A stretch of 39,811 bases of DNA, taken from the NCBI GenBank assembly GCA_021783475.1, contig JAJXTU010000004.1, positions 12,501 through 52,311 on the forward strand, written 5' to 3'. The number at the start of each line of letters is the position of its first letter. Within the stretch, counting starts at the first letter, position 1. This document shows, piece by piece, positions 1-7,405 of the stretch. Origin of the DNA: a bacterium (lineage in GTDB: Bacteria > Thermodesulfobiota > Thermodesulfobiia > Thermodesulfobiales > Thermodesulfobiaceae). The notes below the pieces were generated by a model, which was given only the letters and a program-made list of their open reading frames with translations, was not told the origin of the DNA and did not search any database. The translations under genes and the position numbers were made by a program.

Positions 1-646
1 CCCTATCACAGCCCTCTGGGGCGCTGATTCTCTCTCTTTATAGGTAAAACTGCCCATAGTCTGGCAGCCTGAGCCCCACGGAAAAATTACACTTTCGAAA
101 GAATCCCTGCCATAATTTGCAAGAACAACTAAAGCAGCCAGTTCATGTGGGTTCACAGGAAAGACTACTACCTCTGGCTTCTCTATATTAAAACCTACAT
201 CTTGCAAGGGTTTAAATATTACATATTCTGTAGGAACTTCCGTCATAGGCATCTGTTCTAAAAATTTTCTAATCTTTTCAGGGGTCTTTACGTATCTTTC
301 CCACTCAAGAAAGTCTTCAATAAAATCTTTCCTTGCCAAATTCTTTAATCTTGCAGCGACTTCCCTGCCTAATTCATCTTTTTTGTTACCGCTTGAAAAA
401 AATTTTCAAAACACGTTTGCCCCCAGGAAAGTATTTATAGGTGTTGCCAAAACCAAGACCAACTCCGCCACCCCCAACAGCCATAGGTTTTTTTGTCAAA
501 GACAGCAGCCCTTCCTTTAGCAGCATTTGCAAACAGCCCCATCTGCCCTCTTTGAATCTCATTGCATCTGCAGGCAGTTTGTCTGACCAGATAATCGCAA
601 CAGGATTAAACTTCATTTTCAAAGCCGATTCTATCTGACTTTGCAT
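1..646 (-). pseudogene. DUF169 family protein, frameshifted and cut by the window edge
   Basis: Starting at ATG 646 (preceded by an AAAGGGGG ribosome site), the first frame gives the typical DUF169 N-terminus, including a GRWGC motif and the glycine-rich GGGGVGLGFGN...FPGG segment, then stops at 386. A second frame picks up without a gap and stays open to base 1. It encodes the rest of a DUF169 domain: a WERYVKTPEKI stretch, EVPTEYVIFKPL, a PEVVVFPVNPHELAALV segment, and GCQTMG near the edge. The switch falls at a run of seven A at 396-402 (seven T on the coding strand); removing one base restores a single frame. DUF169 proteins have no settled function and are common in anaerobes. The shift could be a true mutation, slippage at the homopolymer or a sequencing error. 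The two halves are well preserved, so an old decayed pseudogene is unlikely. Confidence 0.8.
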
Positions 647-698
647 GTTTCCCCCTTTAAAAATTTAAAAAATTTTTAAAACATATAATATTATTATA

Positions 699-1466
699 TT
701 ACTGCAGACTAAATATCCTTCTGTCAACCAAAACGTTGAAATCGCTTCTGTATTTTTCTACCAATGAAAGATCTATATCAGAAAAATAAAGGCCTTCTTT
801 ATCGCCGCACTCCAAGATAGTCGCCCCACAAGGAGCGAAAATAAGAGAGTTGCCCGAATACAAGTTATTTCTATCAGAGCCCACCCTGTTTACTCCGATT
901 ATGAAACATTGGTTTTCAATCGCGCGAGCCTTTAAAAGAGCCTTCCAGTGTTCTATCCTGCTCTTTGGCCACATAGCGCTCACTATAGTAACCCTTGACT
1001 TTGTGGAAATCTTTCGAAAGAGTTCTGGAAACCTTATGTCGTAACAGATTGCAAGACCTACCTTGCCCAAATTCTTTGAATCTACCACAACAGGCTCATT
1101 CCCCTCTGAAAAGATATCTCTCTCCCCCATAATACCTATTAGATGGATTTTCTTGTATCTTCCAATGCAGCTTCCGCCGCTAAAATAAAAACCGCAATTG
1201 TACATGCTGTTGTCTTCTTTTAAAGGCAATGAACCATATATATCTATGTTGCATTCTCTTGACATGCTTGAAAGTTGATCAAAATAATATGATAGGTTTT
1301 CGCTAACCTTTTTAATTGAACTCTTGTAATATCCAGAGAGAAAGGTCTCAGGCAAAGCTAAAAGATTTAAGTTGTTCTTCTGAGCCTCTAAAATCGCCCC
1401 CTTAGCCCTCTCAAAGTTTAATTCAAAATCTCTTAATATGTCCGTCTGAAAGAGCCCTATTCTCAT
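699..1466 (-). CDS. Carbon-nitrogen hydrolase (nitrilase superfamily, omega-amidase-like)
   Basis: A 255-residue nitrilase-fold amidase, the normal length for the family. The catalytic Glu-Lys-Cys triad is visible: E40 in LALPETF, K106 in YKKIHL and C141 in AICYDIRFPE. The later stretch with WPKSRIEHWKALL and RAIENQCFIIGVNRVG closely resembles YafV/Nit2-type omega-amidases, which hydrolyse omega-amides such as 2-oxoglutaramate or 2-oxosuccinamate in the cytoplasm. The exact substrate cannot be read from the sequence. I chose ATG 1466 over the longer in-frame start at 1496 because it forms an ATGA overlap with the stop of the upstream ogg gene, and MRIGLFQTD is a typical nitrilase N-terminus. 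It is probably translated by coupling to ogg. Confidence 0.88.
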   Translation of the reverse strand: MRIGLFQTDILRDFELNFERAKGAILEAQKNNLNLLALPETFLSGYYKSSIKKVSENLSYYFDQLSSMSRECNIDIYGSLPLKEDNSMYNCGFYFSGGSCIGRYKKIHLIGIMGERDIFSEGNEPVVVDSKNLGKVGLAICYDIRFPELFRKISTKSRVTIVSAMWPKSRIEHWKALLKARAIENQCFIIGVNRVGSDRNNLYSGNSLIFAPCGATILECGDKEGLYFSDIDLSLVEKYRSDFNVLVDRRIFSLQ

Positions 1467-2089
1467 TTGTCCACACATCCTTTTTCCATAAACCATATAT
1501 ATAAATCCAAGACTCCCGGTGATTTTCCAAAATCACCTGCAATTTGAAAAAAAGCTTTCTCGAAATTAATATATGTTTTTTCGGTAATTGTTTTGGGAAT
1601 ATCATCAAGATAGCCATATTCCTTCATAACCCTTAATATGTGCCTGTCAAGAATCGCCACATCAAAGATACCAACGTTTCTAAGAAAGTGGCTTGCCTCT
1701 TTCATGCCAAAGCCCTTTACCTCTTTTACCAGGGTCTTTCTCTTATCAAAAGTGTTTACATCAGAACCCAGGATATCTCTCAACCTTCCAAAAAGTCTTC
1801 TGTTTTCTACGATAAATTTATATCGCGGATTCCAGAACCTATAGCCCAGCTCTCTAAGAGTTAGCTTTAGCTCTTCTTCCTCCATGTACAAGAAACCATC
1901 GCCTATCTTGTTCTGAATAGATATTCCGCCCTTAGCAGAGTAGTTTGCAGTCAGAACACAAAAACAAAGCTCCTCAAAGATCTTTTCTTCGCTGCGAGAG
2001 CCAACTTCTTTAAACTGAGAAATTCTCAATTCAATTTGACTCTCGCAAGGAGATCCCCTAAGAGAGTCTAGCTTATCTAATAGTCCCAA
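1463..2089 (-). CDS. ogg: N-glycosylase/DNA lyase Ogg (archaeal-type 8-oxoguanine DNA glycosylase)
   Basis: A helix-hairpin-helix DNA glycosylase of the Ogg2 type found mainly in archaea and thermophiles. It removes 8-oxoguanine and cuts the strand at the abasic site. The signature is the hairpin VKGFGMKEASHFLRN followed by DVAILDRHILR; from the start chosen here the catalytic lysine is about K130 and the aspartate D148. An open frame reaches back to ATG 2164, but that would overlap the upstream gene by 73 bases. TTG 2089 sits just after that gene's stop, has an AGGA about 15 bases upstream, and gives 208 residues, the usual Ogg2 length, so I prefer it. The 5' extension may be non-coding overlap. 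It overlaps the nitrilase gene by 4 bases. Confidence 0.85.
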   Translation of the reverse strand: MGLLDKLDSLRGSPCESQIELRISQFKEVGSRSEEKIFEELCFCVLTANYSAKGGISIQNKIGDGFLYMEEEELKLTLRELGYRFWNPRYKFIVENRRLFGRLRDILGSDVNTFDKRKTLVKEVKGFGMKEASHFLRNVGIFDVAILDRHILRVMKEYGYLDDIPKTITEKTYINFEKAFFQIAGDFGKSPGVLDLYIWFMEKGCVDK

Positions 2090-2091
2090 TT

Positions 2092-2505
2092 TTATTTGTG
2101 ATGTCCTGAGATCTCTCCCAATTCCAGCATAAAGCCCTCTTCCTTCATCTTTTCTATAGAGCACTCGCCTTCCATGCCCTGATCGTTGTATTCACATATC
2201 CTGTTCTCTATATCCACAGTAAGCTTCCCGTCGGCAATTTCATCTGAATGATACCACCACATAAAGATAGGCTTGTATTCATATTTTGAAAAATACTCTT
2301 TCCCTATAAACGATACTATATATGGAGCCATAAGCAGGAATTTCTTATCTACAGACTTAATATTGGCTGCCAGATCTCCTTCTAAATCAAGCTTGTTCTT
2401 CCACAATTGTTCTCTTGCCTCAAGGCCTCTATCGAGCTTAATAAGCATGTCCTCTTCATTTTGTTTTATAACATTTTGCCACAAAGCAAAAAATTCATTA
2501 TCCAA
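2092..2505 (-). CDS. Hypothetical protein, 137 aa
   Basis: I do not recognise a family. The predicted protein is soluble, charged and acidic, with no signal peptide or membrane segment. It has a helical, charged N-terminal half and a central hydrophobic APYIVSFIGKEYF stretch followed by an aromatic FMWWYHSDE motif. The start is TTG 2505, preceded by a strong GGAGG at 7-base spacing, which supports real translation. It is first in a minus-strand operon with ogg and the nitrilase gene and is divergent from the macro-domain gene across a 143-base gap. The context with ogg hints weakly at a link to DNA maintenance, but this is not evidence of function. Confidence 0.65.
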   Translation of the reverse strand: MDNEFFALWQNVIKQNEEDMLIKLDRGLEAREQLWKNKLDLEGDLAANIKSVDKKFLLMAPYIVSFIGKEYFSKYEYKPIFMWWYHSDEIADGKLTVDIENRICEYNDQGMEGECSIEKMKEEGFMLELGEISGHHK

Positions 2506-2560
2506 ATCTACACCTCCAAAATATTTAAAACCTAATATAAAATTAGATATTATATTATAC

Positions 2561-2610
2561 TATAATGTTGATATTAGCTTTTTGATAGAGAACTTATTGG
2601 TTTAACCAAT
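2561..2610 (+). promoter_or_regulatory. Putative -10 box and GntR/FadR-like operator of the macro-ALDH operon
   Basis: A TATAAT is present at 2561-2566, although no convincing -35 precedes it. About 30 bases downstream lies the perfect palindrome ATTGGT-TTA-ACCAAT (2596-2610), ahead of the ribosome site at 2639-2644. The palindrome matches the TNGTNNNACNA layout bound by FadR/PdhR-type GntR regulators. Its position downstream of the likely transcription start would suit a repressor. No GntR gene lies in this window, so the regulator is inferred. Confidence 0.4.
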
Positions 2611-2648
2611 TAAAATTTATTCTCAGTTTGCTAATTTCAGGAGGCAAG

Positions 2649-3224
2649 ATGGTTGATATCAATTTTAAAATAAAGGATAAAATTTTAGAAATTGTTAAAG
2701 GAGATATCACGCTCAGGGATACTGATGCCATAGTAAATGCGGCAAATAAGTATCTTCAACATGGGGGCGGTGTAGCCCTTGCAATTGTCAGAAGAGGCGG
2801 AGATATAATCCAGACAGAAAGCAATATGATAATTAGAAACCAGGGGCCTATTCCTACAGGAAAAGCGGTATATACTACCGCAGGCGATTTAAAGCCAAAA
2901 CACATAATCCATGTAGCTGGTCCTGATTACAATGAATATGCACCTGACGCAGCTATGGAACTACTAAAGATGTCTATAAATTCGTGCTTTGATCTCGCAT
3001 TGAAACTTAGGCTAAAAAGCATTTCTCTTCCTGCGATTTCATCAGGCATATATGGCTTCCCCAAAGACAAATGTGCTGATATTCTTATTCGAGAATCATT
3101 TGAACATCTTATGAAAGACGAATCACTGAGAAAAATTGAGTTTGTGCTCTATGAAGAAATTACGGCAGAGATTTTTGCAACAACAGCAAAAAAATATTTT
3201 GAAATTTATAAAAATAGAAAATAA
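2649..3224 (+). CDS. Macro-domain protein (ADP-ribose binding or hydrolase)
   Basis: A stand-alone macro domain of 191 residues. Visible hallmarks are the GD of VKGDIT (18-19), the VNAAN loop (29-33), the HGGGVA phosphate-binding loop (38-43) and the second loop LPAISSGIYGFP (127-138). Macro domains bind ADP-ribose, and many small bacterial ones hydrolyse ADP-ribosyl-protein bonds, ADP-ribose-1''-phosphate or O-acetyl-ADP-ribose. It most resembles the archaeal/thermophile Af1521-like type. ATG 2649 is chosen over the upstream in-frame TTG 2628 because AGGAGG ends 4 bases before it. The gene ends 4 bases before the aldehyde dehydrogenase start, so the two are co-transcribed and probably co-translated. 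Confidence 0.9.
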   Translation: MVDINFKIKDKILEIVKGDITLRDTDAIVNAANKYLQHGGGVALAIVRRGGDIIQTESNMIIRNQGPIPTGKAVYTTAGDLKPKHIIHVAGPDYNEYAPDAAMELLKMSINSCFDLALKLRLKSISLPAISSGIYGFPKDKCADILIRESFEHLMKDESLRKIEFVLYEEITAEIFATTAKKYFEIYKNRK

Positions 3225-3228
3225 TTAA

Positions 3229-4716
3229 ATGGAGAATATTGTAGATATACTGAAAAACAGTCCATTTTCCGACCTACTCTCGAAAGATCCAATCCCAGAA
3301 GTCAGCTTCCTGATTGGCGACTGGAAAGCCTTAGGCTCAAAGTTTGAAAACAAGATATCATCAATAGACAACAAGATACTTTACAGGTTTAGAGGGCCTG
3401 TAGCCCCTGACATAAAACAAATTATAAATATCTCCCAGGAGGGCTTCTTAGAGCTTTCAAAAATAAGCCATTACAAAAGATTTGACATGTTGATGAAATG
3501 CAGAAAGTTAATTGAGGAGAATTTCGACCTCTTGTCGAATGTCATAGTTATGGACAGCTCAAAGCCGATAAAGCTTGCAAGAGGCGAAGTAAATTCCACC
3601 ATAGAAAGGCTTAATTTCTCAAGTATCGATCTGATGGCGCTAAAGGGAGAATACATACCGTCAGGTGTATTTGATGACTTGAAGGATAGAAGCGTAATTA
3701 CCCTGAGAGAACCATACGGCATATCTGTCCTTATCAGCCCGTTTAATTTTCCCTTTTTTCTCCACGCATCCAAGCTCGCAAGTGCTCTTATAGCTGGCAA
3801 CTCTACCATATCCATACCTAGCGAACACACACCTTTATCAGTCCTACTCCTGATAAAGATATTTGAAATGGCTGGCTTTCCAAAGAAAGCCCTCACCACC
3901 ATTGCAACCTCAGAGACACAAATAAAAGAGATGATAGTAAATAACCAGAAAACAGACCTCGTTTCTCTTACAGGTTCGAGCAAAACTGGTGAGAGCGTAA
4001 TAAGAAATGCAGGTATAAAGAAGCTCCACCTTGAATTGGGCGGCAAGGCATTTGGCATAGTCCTGAAAGACGCCAACCCAAAAGAGGTTACAAGGTGCTG
4101 GCTAAACGGGGCACTAAAGAATGCAGGACAGCGTTGTGATGCCCTAAATGCAATATTAATTCCAGAAGAATTAGAAGAGGCCATTGTATCTTCAACGCTG
4201 GACAAAATAAAAAACATAAAAAGAGTTGACCCTTTTAGCGAAGAGTGTAACCTGGGACCATTGATATCTATCTCGTCTGCACATAGATTAAAGAAGCTAA
4301 TAAAAGAGGCAATTGACTCTGGCTCAAAGATAGTATTCTCAGGCAATCCAACCAATGCCTATTTTCCACCACAGCTGATAAAGGTCTATAATCCTGAAAT
4401 AAAGCTGATGAAGGAAGAGGTATTCGGTCCAATTTTCATATATTACGTATATAAAGATATAAATGAAGCAGTAAACATTATAAATTCTTGCAAATACGGC
4501 CTGGATCTTGCAATATTTGGCTCTGACGTGAACTATATGATTAAGCTGTCAAGAAGGCTCAAGGCTGGGCAGGTACATATAAACGACTATCCCAGACACG
4601 GCACGGGGTATTATCCTGTCGGAGGGGTCAAGTCATCAGGAACAGGCAGCAAAGAAGGTATATTCTACACTGTTCAAGAAATGAGCTACACAAAAGCGAT
4701 AATAATAAAAAATTGA
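3229..4716 (+). CDS. Aldehyde dehydrogenase family protein, GapN-like
   Basis: A 495-residue NAD(P)-dependent aldehyde dehydrogenase with all core residues: N173 in SPFNFP, the nucleotide-binding TGSSKTG (248-254), the general base E269 in LELGGK and the nucleophile C303 in NAGQRC. The C-terminal pattern (EEVFGP, AGQVHIND, PVGGVKSSGTG) and the overall spacing resemble non-phosphorylating glyceraldehyde-3-phosphate dehydrogenase and related archaeal enzymes more than acetaldehyde or succinate-semialdehyde types. Substrate assignment is therefore tentative. It has no clear ribosome site and starts 4 bases after the macro-domain stop, which suggests translational coupling. Pairing with a macro domain is unusual and might tie it to NAD(P)/ADP-ribose metabolism (inference). 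Confidence 0.85.
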   Translation: MENIVDILKNSPFSDLLSKDPIPEVSFLIGDWKALGSKFENKISSIDNKILYRFRGPVAPDIKQIINISQEGFLELSKISHYKRFDMLMKCRKLIEENFDLLSNVIVMDSSKPIKLARGEVNSTIERLNFSSIDLMALKGEYIPSGVFDDLKDRSVITLREPYGISVLISPFNFPFFLHASKLASALIAGNSTISIPSEHTPLSVLLLIKIFEMAGFPKKALTTIATSETQIKEMIVNNQKTDLVSLTGSSKTGESVIRNAGIKKLHLELGGKAFGIVLKDANPKEVTRCWLNGALKNAGQRCDALNAILIPEELEEAIVSSTLDKIKNIKRVDPFSEECNLGPLISISSAHRLKKLIKEAIDSGSKIVFSGNPTNAYFPPQLIKVYNPEIKLMKEEVFGPIFIYYVYKDINEAVNIINSCKYGLDLAIFGSDVNYMIKLSRRLKAGQVHINDYPRHGTGYYPVGGVKSSGTGSKEGIFYTVQEMSYTKAIIIKN

Positions 4717-4728
4717 CATATCAATTTT
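4709..4728. terminator. Bidirectional terminator-like hairpin between convergent genes
   Basis: An inverted repeat with 8-base arms (AAAATTGA / TCAATTTT) around a CATA loop overlaps the stop codon of the aldehyde dehydrogenase gene. An A-rich tract lies on one side and a T-rich tract on the other, so it could stop transcription both of that operon and of the permease gene arriving from the opposite strand. The stem is AT-rich and weak. Confidence 0.45.
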
Positions 4729-4738
4729 ATCTTTTTTA

Positions 4739-5830
4739 TTAGCTAAGCGTATTTCCTGTTGGTTCAATGTGACCAGCTTTTTTAAGGTAGTGCACAACAA
4801 CAGCCTTTAAGACGCCAGTCGCTGGTATAGCCAGAATTAAGCCTTCCAAACCAAAAAGCTGCTCACCAGAGACTAGAGCCAATATTATTAGAATTGGATG
4901 AACCTGAGCCTGCTTCCCCATTATCCTGGGGCACAATACATAGCTCTCCAGCCAGTGAATACAGAGTATCACTACCACAACCTCAAGAGAAACCGCCCAG
5001 GACTGAGTGAGTCCAAGAAAAACTGCAGGCAAGGTGGTAGAGAGGGTTCCGAAAACGGGTATCACAGAAAGACATCCTGCGAGCACCCCTATCAGGATTG
5101 CATATTGGATCTTTAAGATAACAAGAGCTATAGTAGTTAAGGTGCCATTTATAAGACATATCAGGAATTGCCCTCTAACAATTCTCTTCAAAACAAAATC
5201 TACATCGGTAGAGAGCTCCACGACCTCTTGCCTTCTGTCTGGAGGGAATAGAGTTAAGAGACCTTCTTTAATATTCTCAAAATCGATTATCCAGAAGGCG
5301 GCTACCATAAACACAATAAATATATTAACGCCCGTTCTTACAGATTCCAAAAAAAATGTCTTCAGAACTTTTGCGCTTTCGTAAAAGGAGAGGGAATATG
5401 GGTGAGACTGAACGTATTCCTGAGACAAAAAGACTCCGTTAAATGAAGACCTGATATCAAGGGGTATAGAAAATGAATTCAAAAGCGCCTGCAAGTTGTC
5501 CAGATAGCCCTTAATCGATTCAAAATATACAGGTATATGCCTTGCTATGCTTCTTACTTCGTTAGAGAGTCCAAAGAAGAGCACGGTACCGATACTGCCC
5601 AGGAAGGCAAAAACTATAACATAAGATATGATTAGGGATATTACCCTATTTTTTTGAAATCTCAACACTAAGTTAAAGAGGGGCTCTATCAGGTATGCAA
5701 GAAGAAGGGATATGAAAAATAGTATCAAAATGCCCTTAAAGATCCATACAACAAATAAGCTCAGTATTATAACAAGAGCGATAATAAAGACCTTTATTCG
5801 CGGATATATCAGATGCTCTTCGAGTTTCAT
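4739..5830 (-). CDS. AI-2E family transporter (PerM/UPF0118 permease)
   Basis: A 363-residue integral membrane protein with about seven to eight membrane segments: a paired hydrophobic N-terminus (about 14-60), a segment near 68-90, a large extracytoplasmic loop, then a cluster from about 160 onward. The family's conserved C-terminal region is present, including IPVFGTLSTTLPA and a segment near VGEQLFGLEGLILAIPATGV-like residues. Relatives include YdiK, PerM and TqsA, as well as Na+(Li+)/H+ antiporters; the family name reflects one proposed autoinducer-2 exporter, so the substrate is unknown. It follows gltX by 8 bases in the same operon, which probably reflects transcription convenience more than function. 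Confidence 0.85.
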   Translation of the reverse strand: MKLEEHLIYPRIKVFIIALVIILSLFVVWIFKGILILFFISLLLAYLIEPLFNLVLRFQKNRVISLIISYVIVFAFLGSIGTVLFFGLSNEVRSIARHIPVYFESIKGYLDNLQALLNSFSIPLDIRSSFNGVFLSQEYVQSHPYSLSFYESAKVLKTFFLESVRTGVNIFIVFMVAAFWIIDFENIKEGLLTLFPPDRRQEVVELSTDVDFVLKRIVRGQFLICLINGTLTTIALVILKIQYAILIGVLAGCLSVIPVFGTLSTTLPAVFLGLTQSWAVSLEVVVVILCIHWLESYVLCPRIMGKQAQVHPILIILALVSGEQLFGLEGLILAIPATGVLKAVVVHYLKKAGHIEPTGNTLS

Positions 5831-5838
5831 CTTATAAC

Positions 5839-7245
5839 TTATGCGTCATTGAGAAATTTTGAGACCCTTCTTATAACGATGTCCTTTCCAAGAGCGTCCA
5901 CGATCTCAAACAACCCTGGGCCTACCTTCATTCCAGTAACTAACAGCCTAAGGGGGTGAACTAAATCCTTGAAAGCAAGGTTAAGGGAGGCTACCATTTC
6001 TCTTGACTTGTTCTCCAAATCCATATGGGAATCATAGCCATTATTCAGCAGTTCGAGAAATTTCTCCAAAAGCAGTGCGGTTGAATTATTTGAATTTATG
6101 CTATCCATTTCTTCAGCCGAAAGCTCAGGCTCTACAAAGAAATACTTTGTGCCGATAACAAGGTCTTGCAAAGTCCTTGCCCTTACTTTGCCAAGATTTA
6201 TCGCCTTTAGGGTAAAGTCGTCTTTCACAACCTCTATACCTGCTTTATCATAAAAGGCTTTAGCAAGGTAAAATAAATTTTGATCGTCCATATTTTTTAT
6301 ATATTGAGAATTCATCCAGTCCAATCTCTTCATATCGAATACAGCGGGATTCGAGTTTAGCTTTGCAAGACAAAACATAGATATTAGCTCATCTCTTGAA
6401 AATATCTCCTGGCCCTCTTTTGGCGTCCAACCAAGGAGCGACAAAAAGTTAAAAAGGGCGTCAGAAAGGTATCCCATTTCCTTATATTCCAGGACGCTCT
6501 CAGCTCCATGCCTTTTCGAGAGCTTTGCCTTATCGGGTCCCAGAAGAAGCGGTATGTGGGCGAATTTTGGCAATTCTTTGCCAAAGGCTTTATAAATGAT
6601 CATCTGTTTAAAGGTGTTCGTCAGGTGATCGTCGCCTCTTATGACGTGTGTAATATCCATATCTATATCGTCTACTACCACCGCAAAGTTATAGGTCGGA
6701 TATGAGTCAGACTTCATTATTACCATATCGCCGCCCAGGCTGTCATTCGCAAATGAGACATCACCCTTTACGGCATCGCGCAAAAATGACTTTCCATCGG
6801 GTATCCTTATTCTTAGAACTGATTTTAAGCCCTTGGCTCTGAAGTCCCTCTTCTGATCCTCGCTAAGATCCCTGCACCTGCCGTCATATTTTGGAGGCCT
6901 GCCCATCTTTACCATCATCTCTCGTCTTTCTTTTAGCTCCTCTGGAGTACAAAAGCACTCGTATGCCAACCCTTTCTGGAGGAGTTCATTTGCCTTTTCT
7001 CTATATAGATCCAGTCTTTGTGACTGATAATATGGCCCCTCATCCCACTCTATCCCCATCCATTTCAAACTTTCTAAGATGACTTCCTCGTATTCCTTCG
7101 ACGATCTCTCTTTATCCGTGTCTTCAATCCTTAAGATAAATTTGCCTTCAAGGCGCTTTGCAAAAAGGTAGTTAAAAAGTGCAGTGTGGGCTCCGCCAAT
7201 GTGAAGTGCACCTGTAGGAGATGGAGCAAAACGAACTCTTATCAT
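5839..7245 (-). CDS. gltX: Glutamate-tRNA ligase
   Basis: Class I aminoacyl-tRNA synthetase of 468 residues that charges tRNA-Glu (and possibly tRNA-Gln, if the organism uses the amidotransferase route). The HIGH-type motif is HIGGAH at 15-20 after APSPTG, and the KMSKS-type loop is KLSKRHG. The bacterial GluRS domain order is intact: catalytic domain, then a C-terminal helical anticodon-binding region. The open frame begins at TTG 7248, but ATG 7245 has AGGAG at 6-base spacing, whereas the TTG would be only 3 bases from it, so ATG 7245 is preferred. It is the first gene of a two-gene operon with the AI-2E-type permease. Confidence 0.95.
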   Translation of the reverse strand: MIRVRFAPSPTGALHIGGAHTALFNYLFAKRLEGKFILRIEDTDKERSSKEYEEVILESLKWMGIEWDEGPYYQSQRLDLYREKANELLQKGLAYECFCTPEELKERREMMVKMGRPPKYDGRCRDLSEDQKRDFRAKGLKSVLRIRIPDGKSFLRDAVKGDVSFANDSLGGDMVIMKSDSYPTYNFAVVVDDIDMDITHVIRGDDHLTNTFKQMIIYKAFGKELPKFAHIPLLLGPDKAKLSKRHGAESVLEYKEMGYLSDALFNFLSLLGWTPKEGQEIFSRDELISMFCLAKLNSNPAVFDMKRLDWMNSQYIKNMDDQNLFYLAKAFYDKAGIEVVKDDFTLKAINLGKVRARTLQDLVIGTKYFFVEPELSAEEMDSINSNNSTALLLEKFLELLNNGYDSHMDLENKSREMVASLNLAFKDLVHPLRLLVTGMKVGPGLFEIVDALGKDIVIRRVSKFLNDA

Positions 7246-7363
7246 CAAGATCTCCTTTCATAAACGGTTCTGATGTGTAAAAAAATATATAAGTTTATTA
7301 TAAGCGATATTTTAAATTTATTAGCAATTTTAGAAATTAAATGCTTATTAAGACTTATTTTTG

Positions 7364-7369
7364 TATAAT
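7364..7369 (+). promoter_or_regulatory. Possible -10 box for the GT-C-like gene
   Basis: A TATAAT lies 26 bases upstream of the AGGAGG at 7395-7400 in the divergent gltX/7406 gap. No good -35 box is visible at the expected distance. A second TATAAT on the minus strand (7297-7302) could serve gltX and likewise lacks a clear -35. Confidence 0.4.
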
Positions 7370-7405
7370 GTTTAAGTTTATTGCAGATAATTTTAGGAGG
7401 GCCTT

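Noticed and set aside
3471-4355. 294-residue open frame antisense to the aldehyde dehydrogenase gene
   Set aside because: It lies wholly inside a well-supported gene, has no ribosome site and no recognisable domain; it is a codon-bias shadow.
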